Assembly: GCF_000485595.1 (NCBI RefSeq)
Contig: NW_014577139.1
Location: 566,364-630,363, forward strand
Direction of reading: 5' to 3'
Length of the DNA stretch: 64,000 nt
Source of the DNA: Priapulus caudatus
Lineage: Eukaryota; Priapulida; Priapulimorpha; Priapulimorphida; Priapulidae
A program made the translations under genes and the position numbers. The first letter of the stretch is position 1; each line of letters begins with the position of its first letter. Below the pieces are notes generated by a model. It saw only the letters and a list, made by a program, of their open reading frames with translations. It had not been told where the DNA came from and made no database searches. Positions 35,001 through 46,600 of this stretch are shown here, in pieces.

Positions 35001-38000
35001 AGTCGGCACATGGTTGATTCCTTTCTACAAGTGCTATTGCTTTTAAAGAGAATCCCAACAGACCAGAGCTGAGTCTAAAGCCTATGTCACCGCTCGTGTG
35101 TCTCGAGTATAACCCGAAGGATTCTCACATATTAATAGGTGGCTGCTACAATGGACAAGTTGGTAAGCATTTATGGCCTGTAATGTTCTAGTTGTGATAT
35201 TAATGGAAAGTGACTGTTACTGATGTAGTAACAGATCTGTAAACATTTTAGCAGTTGCTTCCCATGTTGGCTAAAGTAAGACTCCATGATTTACAAAGTA
35301 AAGTCCATGATTTCTGTTATATTAAATTTAGTGTATTTAAAGCATTATGTTCTACTGTAGCCTAATCATTTACTTACAATTTACGACAATCAATCAACGT
35401 CTATGTAACACTTTACAGTAACATTAAAGATCCTGGTCTTTTTACCATGTGATCGATCAGCAGACAACATGACTTGTTGATGTTTGGTGTTTAGAGGCAA
35501 GCCCCACAATACTATACTTAATATAATTATACTCGGTGCACTAAAAAGGTGTCACCTTGACATTTTGCTATTAGATAATGTGTGTTTATTTATACGTCAA
35601 CAAATATGTCGTTTTAGGTTTTTGGGACACCCGGAAAGGTTCGCAGCCTGTGGAAATATCTCAGGTGGAGCACAGCCACAAGGATCCTGTACAGAAGGCA
35701 ATCTGGTTGCAGTCTAAAACTGGCACGGAGTGTTTCTCAGCATCTACTGATGGACAGGTGCTGTACATGTTGTTATATATGTCGTGTTCTTGAGCATTAT
35801 AACGACAATGCTGACAATTGTTTTTGCATTTATCTATTATTTACAATTCAACCTGTTCACCCGATATATGCAACCGAACCCATCGAGCTTCAACTACACC
35901 ACACCCAAGCAACGCTTACAGAAAGAAAGATTATGTACTCCATTGCTCCATATCTATCTAATAACATCTTCTAGGTGTATACGTTAAATTGTAAATAATA
36001 GCTATTTGTCTGAAATACTCTTCTGTAAATTTATCATAACTGTGTTAGATACGTGTTACAGTTTCCTTGTATGTATACTTTGGAAACAGGTTCTGTGGTG
36101 GGATACACGAAAGTTGGGTGAGCCTACAGAAAGACTTATCCTAGATCCAACTAAAAAGGGAAACATAAATTTAGCTCAAGGAGCATTAGCACTGGAATAT
36201 GAGCCTACTGTCGTAAGTTTTTATTTTTAAAGGTAATTTTTTGTGCTTCTGCTGTGTGTTATCTAAGTATGTCATTATATTTATTCCCTCAGAGCTTGTG
36301 CAATTTCACTTTTAGCCAACAAAGTTCATGGTCGGAACAGAGCAGGGAACAATCTTGTCATGCAATCGCAAAGCAAAAACACCAAATGACAAGATTGTAG
36401 CCATATACTCAGGTCACCTTGGGCCTATTTATGCGCTGCAGAGAAATCCATTCTTTCTTAAGAATTTCCTTACTGTTGCCGACTGGTCTGTCAGGGTTTG
36501 GTCTGAGGATATTCGAGACACATCTTTGATGTGGTCCAGGTAGGTTTACAGTTGTTTAGATATTAAAAAGGCAATGGGGTGCAGGTAGAAACAGTTGTAT
36601 GGTCTACATTTGAGCAGGTATAGAGAATATTGTGACGTATGTGTTTCATGATGTTTCAAGAGTTATGCTTTATTAAACATTTTTTTAGCAAACCAGTAAG
36701 ATATGCATAGTGATAACACTATACACATTTCAAGCATCTGCGTTACTGTCGTTTGTGAGGTTCTCTAGTTATTTCAGAGTGTGAAGTATGTAATACTTTC
36801 AATGAGTTCAGATACCAGAAATATCGCTTTACGGATGGATGCTGGAGCCCAACAAGGCCTGCTGTTTATTACACAACGGGTACTAATGGCACACTCGATG
36901 TATGGGATTGCATATTCAAACAGAATGATCCCACACTCAGCATTCAGGTACATTGAAATAACTAAGAAATATTGAAAAATGCATCATACAGGAGAGTGTA
37001 GTTCTTTAAAATTAGTTTACAAATATTAATAATGAATTTCCAGTGCATCTCAAATAAAAGCCAAAAGTTCTGTTTGTTTTTGTTTGAAATGCTGCAGGTA
37101 GGTGCATGCCTACAATTCACTTCACAATGTTGTAAGTGTCGTGAATAGCTAATATGACAATGGGCCTTTTCGGATATTTTTAGCTCATCTGACGTAGTCA
37201 GATGCAGCTTGTAGAATCGCATGATTGTGCGTGCGTGCGTGCGTGCGTCAACAGTTGGGCACAAATCTTAACCACTCGACGTACGGTGACGATATTCGGG
37301 ACGTGGGGGGGGGGATCGTGAACAGAACTCGGGATAACCAATTTGGGGGTCAAGGGTCAAATGTCAAGGTGTGTCAACGGAGGGGGAATATTTCCCCCTT
37401 AACTTAAGGTATAGGAGGAAATACGGAATTGCGGCACAAATATGATCGGCTCGACCTATGCTCTTAATATTCGGTGTATATACACACCGAATATTAAGAG
37501 CATAGGTATTGTATAGTGTGATGGGCAGGAAACCCATCACCAGTGCGAAATTGGAGGTCACAGGTCAAAGGGCAGTGGGGGAAAGGTCAGATATCAGACA
37601 TTTTCTGAGGACATGGCCTAACGAACAGAGTGAAAAACTTTTTTGTTTCAGCACTGACCTACCATTTTTATCACTTTATTGAAAGGACCATGAAATGTGC
37701 TTTCCACTGACGTGCGAAGAGTAAGTGTCTGATAACCTTTTGACCCTCAAGAAGAGGGTTAAACATGGATTTGTTGACCCCCTCCTGTTTAGGGGGGTCC
37801 GGGGATTTTGTTGAAAGTAACACCTCTTCCTCTTAGATGCAATTTCCTGCACTATGAGGCAGCACTTTTAAACAATCTTCATCACAATAACATCACTGTT
37901 GAGTTGAGTATTTTTTCCTTTGGGGACACCAAAGATTAAAATACTTACTACCAAATCTGTGCTATGTAGGCACCCCTACATGTCCTCACTGGGGTTACCA

Positions 38001-41000
38001 GTGCAGACTTACCTAGGCTAAAATACCTTTGCCATTAAAATTCTAGGGGGGGCAACCACCCCGTGCTACCGACCCCCCCGTTGACAATTACAGCACTGGA
38101 ATCATCTCCCCCTGAAATTTTAATAAAACGTATATTTTACTGAGAACGTTAAAACTGCAAAAAAAAATGAGAAAAACAACCAGATTTGAACCAAAAAGTG
38201 CATATTTTCAACCATTGTACAAAATCGGGAATATACTTCCGGTCGGGTCTCAGCACCCCCAAAGTAGGATTGAATTTTCCCATTCCATCCCCGTGAAAAT
38301 TCAATATCCCAACTCTCAATAAGGTCTATTCTAATTTTGAATAAAGCAAGGATTTAACTTTTGTGAGCAGTGATAAGACTTTGGGGATTTTGAAAAAAAA
38401 AATCGTATATATATTGGGAATGCATCCAAAATTAACCGTCTGAGTTTCAATAAAATAATGTGATTCTTGGAACGAGTTACATCTATTTTACAGTAGATGT
38501 ATGTCACGTTCCATTTCTGTAATACTACATTAGGAGAGTATGAATAGCGATGATGGATTTGCGGATAAATATCCAGTATTTATTGTCTGTAAAATATTAA
38601 ATTTTTCCCCATTTTCTTCCTGAAAGTAGGGGGATGAAAGCCACCCCACCTCAATAAGTGTGGGAGGGATATACCCCCATCCCCCCACTATCTAAGCCCC
38701 TGTCAGATGAACTCAAATTTGACTTGATATGCATACAAATATTCATAATCATAATCTTTGTTAGCAGTACTCTACAGGCACCACGGAACGATTTTTGAAG
38801 TGGGGGTGCTCAATTTGTTACGCTCGACAGTGGCCAATGTAGGTTTTCGAGGAGGGTGGTAAGAAACAGGCGGGGGGGGGGGGGTATGCGGGTCCTCTCC
38901 CAGAAAATTTTTAATCACCCATTTTCATCCTGAAAGTAGGGGGGATGATTGTACACGCCATCCCCCCACGTCAATAAGTGGGGGGATGCATTCCCCCCCC
39001 CCCGCTATCTACGCCCCTGCTCACAGATGAGCGAAATTGTCGCCTGCCTGAATATACTTGGATTTTAGCCTGTAAATTTCAGCTACTCAATGGAATTAGG
39101 TTATCTCTTTCTTGACTTATCACCAATGCACGAAGGGCGATGCCATCTTTTATTATTGATTACACTTGCACGCGCCATCTCGCGGCAACTATAGGCCTAT
39201 AGTGATACATTATGACACGAATATATAAGACAGTCGAGCAGGTATGAAGTAGGATGCATTGTTAGGGTTTAGTTTTAGTGTTAATACCCATGCTACACAG
39301 TTTTGATGATGACGTAGCCGGTTTAGCGATAGAACAGGCTTTCAACCTTTTGCAGAAACGAAGGCCAGTACAGTAGAGCAGCAGACCTCAGATGAGCACT
39401 GTCGCTAATGCGGCACTTGTTGTATTTTACACTGAACATTTTGTATGTGGTTGGTGGTGCCACCTTTAGGTGAGTGATGATGCACTTGAATCGGTAAGAG
39501 CGCAGGACAATGGCAGGTTTGTTGCTGTTGGATCACAGACAGGCAGCACGACACTGTTGGAACTGTCCCGCAGCCTCTACACCCTACAGAAGAACGAGAA
39601 GTCCCTTGTTACCGCTGTGAGTGTCGCAGCGGCCCCTATGCCTATTGAAGAGCATTCACTGTTTATTTCACTTTTGAAGCTTGCCCACGTTTGATGATTA
39701 CAGTATTAGTAGATAGTACTTGAGGAGTGACCGTGAACAATAGCTGTTAGAATTATTTTACTACTTCTTCAAATAGTTATTTTAAATAGCATGGTAAATC
39801 TGTGACAAACCTCCATTGGCAGGATCTTTTCAAGAATGGTTTAGTGATTACGGGACATATGTGCTGACAACTTCGCAAGCACTCCATTAATAGCGCTGCA
39901 AAACCCTGACACGTGCAATTGCATACATATCATGCTCGATTACCATCTTACAGATATTTGAGCGGGAAACGAGGCGAGAGAAAATACTTGAATCACGGCA
40001 GAGGGAGTTGCGACTTCGTGAGCGTGTGCGCAGTGGTGTGGGAAGTGGTGACCCTGAGCAAACACATGGTGCTGACGAGGAAGAGGAGGACCTCGTTAGC
40101 CGGGCAACAAAGGAATTTGACTCGACTATCGCTACAGAGCTGAAGAAGCGTGGCGATAAGGACATTATAAGGGCAGAATTGCTGGAGGACGAGAAGGATG
40201 AGGTGTGTATGAGCATTCGTATGTGTGTATGAGCATTCATATGTGTGTATGAGCATTCATATGCGTGTATGAGCATTTGTATGCGTGTATGAGCATTTGT
40301 ATGCATGTGTGAATGTGTGCATCTGCATTTAACGTTAGATGCTGATATTCGATACCTTGCCGTTTCAGAAGGAAAGTGTCACTATTGTTGTTAGTGAAGA
40401 CTGAAGCCAATCTGAATCCTACTAAGCAGTGGATCCACGTGAGGTTGGGCGTGGATACAGTACCACATGCAAGTGCTATGCAACGAGACCAGAGAGAGAG
40501 AGAGAGATATGGCAAGGTGGTACACACCAGGCAATTGGCACAATATAAAGGGGTGGATGAATGTGTAGTAGTAGACAGGGTATTTATGCAAGGGCCATTG
40601 TTACATATGAACACGTGGCATATAACATGTTAACAGTGCACACGCTTAGAGAGGACAGACATCTACTACTTTGTACATAATTTAATTGTATTACTACCCT
40701 GCACATCTCTGTCAACTCGTTTGTTTAGATTTAAAATGCTAGTTTCTGTATGTGGCAGACGTCTTGGTGTTATTTAGTGGAAAATGTCATAAACAAATAA
40801 GATTTTTAAACCTGAAAACCGAAGTAGTCATTTTATTACTGTAATTTTTATGGTGAATGTATATAGTTGTGGTAATAACCAAATATTGGTGTTATTTTCT
40901 GTTTCAATGATTGCAACAATTCAGCTATTGCATAACCAATTTTTACGACAAGATTATAATAGAAAAGTGAATCGGCATTAGCAACACAAGTTGCAGTTCA

Positions 41001-41249
41001 GACACACAGGCTGGGCATGATTAAAAGATGGATCAGTGTTATGTTTTCAAAGACAATGTCAAGTCAAAAATTATTATATAATATACCCAGCCCCCCTCTA
41101 CTTCTAACACAGCTCATATATTCTTTTCTCAGCCAGCTATTAAAATCTCAATTTTAAAAAGCCAGCAGTTCGTGACGAATGAAGAGCGTTGGGCTCTTCT
41201 TTTCAATCGACTTGAAGCAGAAATGATTGAAGCTGGATTACATGGCTAA
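26008..41249 (+). CDS. DNAI2: Axonemal dynein intermediate chain 2 (WD-repeat)
   Basis: Intermediate chain of the outer dynein arm of motile cilia and flagella. Exons: 26008-26194, 27903-28064, 30109-30227, 32266-32406, 35049-35162, 35618-35757, 36090-36212, 36316-36539, 36812-36947, 39470-39616, 39954-40202, then a last exon at 40369-40404 (stop TGA) or 41133-41249 (stop TAA). Phases agree at every junction. Landmarks are [15 protein letters not shown] at the start, [117 protein letters not shown] and GTLDVWD, which mark the WD-repeat propeller, then a charged C-terminal segment ([17 protein letters not shown]). Eleven shared exons give about 581 codons after correction, so 592 or 619 residues, close to the usual 600 or so. 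Exon 1 has two extra bases and one missing, and exon 4 lacks two; these look like sequencing errors. Exon 5 occurs twice (33770-33882 is a damaged duplicate). Confidence 0.93.
26395..27564 (+). repeat. Repeat family R1, copy 3, full length, in DNAI2 intron 1
   Basis: Forward copy running from AGCTAGTCTGACATAGTC to TATGCGGCACTTGTT, matching the inverted copy 7851-8998 over its whole length. Confidence 0.8.
26760..26779 (+). promoter_or_regulatory. Triple AGGTCA (DR1) array in R1 copy 3
   Basis: Exact AGGTCACAGGTCAAAGGTCA: three half-sites with one-base spacers. A weaker second array (GGGTCAAAAGTCAAAGGTCA) lies at about 26589-26608. Confidence 0.4.
27655..27732. repeat. (GGACA)n tandem repeat
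   Basis: ACAGAACA-type units grade into a pure run of GGACA repeats near 27701-27730, in DNAI2 intron 1. Confidence 0.85.
28080..29214. mobile_element. Non-autonomous TIR element in DNAI2 intron 2
   Basis: Ends TGACCCGTGCTGGGATTTTT and, inverted, TGACCCATGCTGGGATTTTC. A direct repeat CATTTG flanks it at 28074-28079 and 29215-29220, a likely 6-base target duplication. The inside holds another repeat terminus near 28360-28450 (CTTGACATTGGTCAAG hairpin then CGTCGTCCGTCC). The insertion begins 15 bases past the exon 2 donor. Confidence 0.7.
29480..29535. repeat. Short palindrome
   Basis: Arms around AGGGGTAGATGATGACAAAT pair with ATTTGTCATTATCCACCCCT with two mismatches and a 4-base loop. Confidence 0.7.
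29549..29956. mobile_element. MITE with 17-base perfect TIRs
   Basis: A 408-base element, TATAGTAGAGACTGCAC at the left end and its exact reverse complement at the right. The interior is built of short T/G-rich repeats and is non-coding. The flanking TA may be a target duplication. It lies in DNAI2 intron 2. Confidence 0.7.
30683..30702 (+). promoter_or_regulatory. Triple AGGTCA (DR1) array in R1 copy 4
   Basis: Exact AGGTCACAGGTCAAAGGTCA as in copies 2 and 3. Confidence 0.4.
31627..31890. repeat. Purine-rich low-complexity tract
   Basis: GA repeats followed by GGAGG/GGAGGCAGGGGAGG-like strings. Predicted proteins over it are Pro/Ser/Leu artefacts. Confidence 0.8.
32424..33355 (+). repeat. 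Repeat family R1, copy 5, in DNAI2 intron 4
   Basis: Starts AGCTCAGCTGACGTAGTCAG 17 bases after the exon 4 donor; ends TCTGCGGCGACTTGTT. One AGGTCA half-site has been lost from the triple array (32763 on). The part from 32917 is repeated at 34187-34635. Confidence 0.7.
32917..34161. repeat. Assembly overlap, left copy
   Basis: Nearly the same sequence as 34187-35441, both starting GAAGAGTAAGTGTC and ending AAAGATCCTGGTCTTT on either side of a 25-N gap. It carries a second, damaged DNAI2 exon 5 at 33770-33882, with a base missing in the exon and the GT donor lost. Best read as unmerged contig ends. Confidence 0.85.
33432..33602. repeat. Telomere-like palindromic cassette, copy 4
   Basis: Same unit as at 13703-13903: CCGAACGTACCCTGG, several CCCTAA, GGTACGTTCCGGTATACCGG and GGGGACATAGACCCTAT. 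Repeated at 34711-34883 through the assembly overlap. Confidence 0.8.
34162..34186. other. Assembly gap, 25 N
   Basis: Fixed-size gap between the two overlapping copies; probably no DNA is truly missing. Confidence 0.95.
34187..35441. repeat. Assembly overlap, right copy
   Basis: Cleaner copy of 32917-34161. DNAI2 exon 5 at 35049-35162 has both splice sites and an open frame here, so this copy is the one used in the gene model. Confidence 0.85.
34711..34883. repeat. Telomere-like palindromic cassette, copy 5
   Basis: Duplicate of 33432-33602 inside the assembly overlap, with the palindrome core intact. Confidence 0.8.
37182..39421 (+). repeat. Repeat family R1, copy 6, interrupted, in DNAI2 intron 9
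   Basis: The 5' part is recognisable to about 37770; the 3' end TCAGATGAGCACTGTCGC...GCGGCACTTGTT is at about 39387-39421. The middle (about 37780-39010) is foreign, with several G or C homopolymer runs and TCCTCTCCCAGAAAATTTTT, like the hAT-type MITE at 44720. Confidence 0.65.
37454..37507. repeat. Perfect palindrome inside R1 copy 6
   Basis: 24-base arms (starting ACCTATGCTCTTAATATTCG) separated by ATATAC. Other R1 copies have only the left arm sequence here, so this copy has gained an inverted micro-duplication. Confidence 0.85.
40203..40320 (+). repeat. 20-base tandem repeat starting at the DNAI2 exon 11 donor
   Basis: About five copies of GTGTGTATGAGCATTCATAT and variants, the first base being the first base of the intron. 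Confidence 0.85.
40369..40404 (+). CDS. DNAI2: DNAI2 candidate last exon A
   Basis: After the acceptor TTGCCGTTTCAG, the in-phase frame reads [11 protein letters not shown] and stops at TGA 40402-40404. Short acidic end, similar in character to C-termini in the family. Confidence 0.5.
   Translation, partial: KESVTIVVSED
41133..41249 (+). CDS. DNAI2: DNAI2 candidate last exon B
   Basis: Follows a strong acceptor (TATATTCTTTTCTCAG) in the same phase 0 as exon 11. It is 117 bases, open for 38 codons ([20 protein letters not shown] ... [11 protein letters not shown]) and ends with TAA. AATAAA at 41397-41402 follows. It may be an alternative last exon of DNAI2 or the end of another gene. Confidence 0.5.
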   Translation, partial: PAIKISILKSQQFVTNEERWALLFNRLEAEMIEAGLHG

Positions 41250-41396
41250 TCGTGAATGTATAATTACACAATTTACAAGCAATACGAGCAAAATACAGGT
41301 GAACACCAACCAATGAGATTCACAAATTTTATTTGACTTTTATACTATAATGCACTGACTAGGATGAAAAAGAAATGTAACAAGACAATATGCAGC

Positions 41397-41402
41397 AATA
41401 AA
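41397..41402 (+). terminator. Polyadenylation signal
   Basis: AATAAA 148 bases past the stop of last exon B. Confidence 0.5.
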
Positions 41403-42478
41403 TACAAGTTTTTCTTCGACGTTCTCTTACAATACCTGGTAATCTTCTGTCAAAGCTAAGTTCAGGGACTGCTGTCACTCATCAATAATCTCCAGCCATA
41501 GGAGTGCTAAGGCGACGCTAGTATGTATTGTGCTTATTGCAATCCAGGCTGATGGAGAAAAGTTGAATATTTAAAACACGCTCACACGCAGTAAGATCAT
41601 TACTTCACAAACCTTGGTAGTACAGAAGGTTTCGATGAATCTGCGAGATCGACTTAATAGTCCCGTTTGTAAACTAATATTGTGTAAAAATCTCTGTACA
41701 TATACAAGAATCACTTTGATTCATCTGCACTTCTGAACTTGGCAAGATTTCAGCTAAATACTGCCCCACACTTTGTGGACATTTTAACAAAATATTGTTT
41801 AACGAACAGAGAATGACTATAATTTTACTTTGTCAAGAGATTCAGTGACTGATAGCTACACCTTGCTCGCTGCAGTGCATGCACAAGGAATAAAGAACTA
41901 ATGGTGCACTAATTATACTAGGTTTTATGCACAGCTTTCAAATTTGTTAATTTCTCTGAGTTTTTCTTATAACAGACGTAACAGTCGTGAATGAGTATTT
42001 TACAAAGCATATCAGCATTAGCTGAGCCAATTGTCAAAAATGTTATTTGTATAATTACAAATAATATCAATTTCTCATGTCACGAAGCTTTGCCAAAAAC
42101 TATGAACAAGAAACAGAATTAATCAATAATCAATATCAGAATCAATCATCATGATAATTGATCTGTTACTACCCCCACACGGTTTTACCTCTATGCGCTA
42201 CGGTCTCACTGGGGCCTTCTTGTCTAGTATGTTTGCTCTCGACATGAGAAACTGTTGGACTCGGGGCAATGACCATATTTCGCATGAGAGCAGTAACTAA
42301 AGATGCCAATATATTGTGATAGTTATTGTATCACTGGGACAGTGGGAGAGAGTATTCTTTCTGTGCAGCCCTGTTGTCTGTCGCAGCCAAACATCCATTA
42401 ACCATCCATTCATCCCTATAAACAGATTCAGATGTATTGAATGTGTGCACACATGCGCACATCTGTGCGTGTGCATTC

Positions 42479-42520
<42 letters not shown>

Positions 42521-43660
42521 ATGAGGGGGTGTCTGTTGACTACAGATATATGATATAACAGTCTAACACAATACTCTAGATATCTACCTACCAACTTACA
42601 CCATCTACAGATTGCTGGTATTATGCCAAAACTGGAACAAGCACCAGTTGGCTGGTGCCTGTATATACACAGCTGGCCTTTTTTACACATGCAGCCAGTT
42701 CCTATAATCATAATATAGTGATATTATGCATGTATTTGCAATGCAGATACAGTCACGTTAACAGTCTATTCTGCTGCACTGTTTTGCGTATAAAATCGTA
42801 GAGGTACAAGTCATCTTCAATACAAGGCCTGGCAAGAAGTTTGTACACACTGTATACACCAATTACAACTACACCTATACGTTTTGAAGTTATGACTGGC
42901 TGGCATGGCAAGGCTTCTGCCTGCAGGTGCAAGTGGCACCACGATTGACTGCCCCTCCTCGTCTGTGGTGCAACCACAAAAAACACAACTGTACAAATCG
43001 TCCACATGCTCGATTGCATCAGTGCAACAGAACATTTCCCGTTTAAAGTGCAATTTTCAGAAATTCTCTGTACACTGAAAACCTGCCCGACACGTCACTT
43101 AGTGAGATGTCCTGTACATTCGATGAGTCAACTTAAATAATACTGATGAAGACTTTGGGAGATTCTGCGTATGGAGATTCAAGAATATCCACTATAATAT
43201 TTAAAACACCCAAAATGTATAAGTGCTCATTGTGGTGCTTGCAATGTGAACAGATTTCTGAACATTAGTTTACTAGCCTGTGTCACATGTAATTAACAGT
43301 ACGAGGCAAGCTAGCGAGAGAAGGGATCCATCTGTCCACTGGACTTCCTTCAAGTTAAAATAAACCAACACTCAAACCCGAATCCTGTTCACAAATGTGA
43401 CAAAATGTAAAGGAGGTTGTTAGAGGCTAACAACTTTTTTCCATCCATGCAACCCAAAACACCTGTTTCGCAACTAAGCAAATCAGATGAGATAAGACAA
43501 ACATCGACAAATATTTCTGACTATATCAGCTACAGAATGATTGATGATGTTCCCAACTGAATCCTTTTTTGGCTGATATCGTTGAGATAACGAGTTGGCT
43601 CCACCTTGTTTTCTTGTGCGCACTTCATGATAGAGCCTTTTCTGGATCTCCTTACATGTT
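41403..43660. other. Spacer between convergent DNAI2 and RBFOX
   Basis: 3' flank and UTR DNA of both genes. It contains a (GT)n run at 42482-42520. I see no further exon. Confidence 0.6.
42482..42520. repeat. (GT)n microsatellite
   Basis: Pure GT dinucleotide run in the DNAI2-RBFOX spacer. Confidence 0.9.
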
Positions 43661-46600
43661 CTAGTATGGTGCAAACCGGTTGTAGGCTCCCCGGTACATT
43701 GCAGCCTAAAAGTTAACGGTATGCACTAGTATAACAAACATGTTGCTTTGCTAGAAATTGCAAAAATGGGGGATGAACCTGTAAGTGGATAGGTTTAAAG
43801 CAAATTGATAATACCCATGCACGCCATTAGAAATATAATAAATACCCACGCTGATGATACATCATGTGAAACCAATGACTAAGAGTATCAATTTACAAAT
43901 ATAGATGTCTCCTCTGTTAACGGTTAGGACATCATATTACGAAATAGGCACATTCACTCAACTTACTGTATATCCGGCTACCGGACCTATAGTTCCTCCA
44001 GCTAGATAGGGATCAGTGCTATACCTGAAATATGAAAAGGGAAAGTTATATTTGTGTCTACGAACATGTTTCAACAGATTCGGGCCAAGTATCAGATCGA
44101 ATACTGATTGTATGGCAAAGGCAGACTCACCCTAGTGTATAGGCTCCTGTGACTGCTGGCTGAGTAGCCACTGCGTACGGAGACCTTGCTGCTGCTGCTG
44201 CTGCCGCCGCTGCTGCATGTGCGTAGCTAGCATAACCAGCCTGTGGGAAAACCAAGAGCATTTAGTCACAGAGAATTTCAGAAAGTGGGCATTGCCACGC
44301 CCTTGACTGCTAGGCGCTGACAATTATGTTTATCACGCCAGGGTACGCATATACTGGAGATAGGTGTTGTTAACATCAACTGGCAAGTATTGTAGTATTC
44401 TGCAATCTAGTACTTCCATACACATGATTAATGAAGTGTCCCACTCACTAAGAGCTTGAACTCAAATTGGGGATGTGATTCAAAAGAACTGTGATCATGA
44501 AACATTTATGTGACTATCTAACTACAACTGCAATCATATTCTGTTTTATAATAGAGGATGATAAACTGACCAAACATGCGGTGACTACGAGATATGTTTC
44601 ATGCGGTGTGCAGCCTTTTCTTACAGCATGAATGGCAATTCAACCAACAGTGCAGAACACTGATCATTCAGATTTGATGAGGATTGTGATTATCAGCAGC
44701 CAACGTCCCCAGAAGCATGCAGTGGCGTAGCCAGGATTTTTTAACAGGGGGGGCCAAAAACGGTGAACTGCGCAAAATAGTGGATGACTTAATATTTTAT
44801 GGTTCCTCAGCCTCCCTCTCCACACTCTACGCTCCCCCACCTCTCAACTCTGCAATCTTTGTTTTGGGAGCCATGCAAAAGAGGCAACATTTTTGTTCGT
44901 TGTTCTCTGCTCCCAAGATATGTAACTGTTCAGTGGTGGATCCAGGATTCCAAGGAGGGGGGCGGAAACAGGTGGGGGGGGGTTGGGGGTCCTCCCCCAG
45001 AAAATGTTGAAAATATAGATCGCAGAAGACGGTATTTGAGGCACTTTTTGAGCCTTCATTCTGACTACGACAATTCTCTTTTTAGTAAAACAATTTAACA
45101 AAAATACTTTTGGATCAACAGGGGGGGCATGGCCCCCTTTGCCCCCCCCCCCTAACTATGCCACTGGAAGCATGCCTCTCCGAATGATCAATGATTTACA
45201 TCATTGATCGTAAGAAACGGATTTACGATATGTAAAAACTAACAGGCATGCATCTTGTACGCATATGTACACATGCAAACGAAGAGATAGCAGAGTATAC
45301 TTGTATGAACTGAAATGGCACAGATGCACAATGATGAACCAACTTATGTCGAACTCTAGATTTGCAGTATCCACAAACTGCATTTTTACAATCCACAATT
45401 TATTAACATGTCACCGAATGATAGCATGCAACTTATCTAAATCTATTCCGGAAACCTTTAGCTTTAAGGATACTGTCAGGGTTGGTAGGTGATTTTCAGT
45501 CGAAATTTCAGTACCCATTTTATTTGATAGATGGCGCCCATGGGCAGCCATACGTAGAGTCCCTATATACAGAGAGTTGCGCCATGACGAGTCGGAAAAA
45601 ATCGGTCACGTGATCGCTGCGCATGTTGTTTCCAAATTGATCCACACCGCTGCCGCTTAAGTACAGCCTGTATGGATACGCTGCTACAATGGTCCGTAGT
45701 AATTAATTAGACTAATCGTGCTTCAATAAACTCAAAATTTACAGAGATTATAGCTAAGACATGTGTCTATGTGTATCTAGATTTCTAGAACTGCAAAACA
45801 CATGTTACAGCTGCGAGCGAGTGGAGAGTGGAACGCATTTATCTTGTGAATTACAGTTGTCATTATTCTTCCAATGACTGGCTGCTGTGTTTACACTAAG
45901 AAAGTGTAAATTAAGCTATCATATGGCGCGAACGATTTGAGTTACTTTTCTAGAAATCTAGATACATATAAACACATGTGTTATCTATGATCTCTGTGAT
46001 TCTTGAGTTTATTGAAGCGCGAGTGTTTAATTAATTAGCAAGTGTTTACGCGCGGTATCACCACAGGCTAATATACGCACGGCTATTGCGGTAAGAAAGT
46101 GTACAATTAAACTATCATATGGCGCGAACGATGAGTTCTAGAAATCTAGATATCTAGAACTCTAGAATTTCTAGAAATCTAGATACACAATGACAATGTC
46201 TTAGCTATAATCTCTGTAAATTTTGAAGCACGATTAGTCTAATTAATTACTACGGACCATTGTACAGCGTATCCATACAGCGCTGTACTTAAGCGGCAGC
46301 GGTGTGGACCATTTGGAAACAACATGGAGTCAAATCCTGAGTTGGCGCAACTCTCTGTATATAGGGACTCTATAGCCATACGTAGATATTATCAAGAGCA
46401 CATAAAGAAGGAGAGCGTACAAGGGTAAAATGCTGAAACCATGCTGCAGTATTAGTCGAATTAATAAACTTTTCCGTTTTATTTTGACGATCCTTTGCAG
46501 TATTATTGATTAGCTGTCCTTACCTTTGTCATATAAAACAAACCGCATGTCCCTACGATGCCCTACGCTGAGATAATGAGCGGTGAAAATCTGGTATTTT

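Noticed and set aside
40203-40320. CRISPR-like array
   Set aside because: Head-to-tail 20-base units without spacers in a eukaryotic intron: a minisatellite.
44132-44323. Gln-rich frame ([10 protein letters not shown]) on the minus strand
   Set aside because: It is the wrong frame of the RBFOX poly-Ala exon; joining it in phase with the upstream 148-nt exon gives an early stop, while the frame through the 52-nt exon is open.
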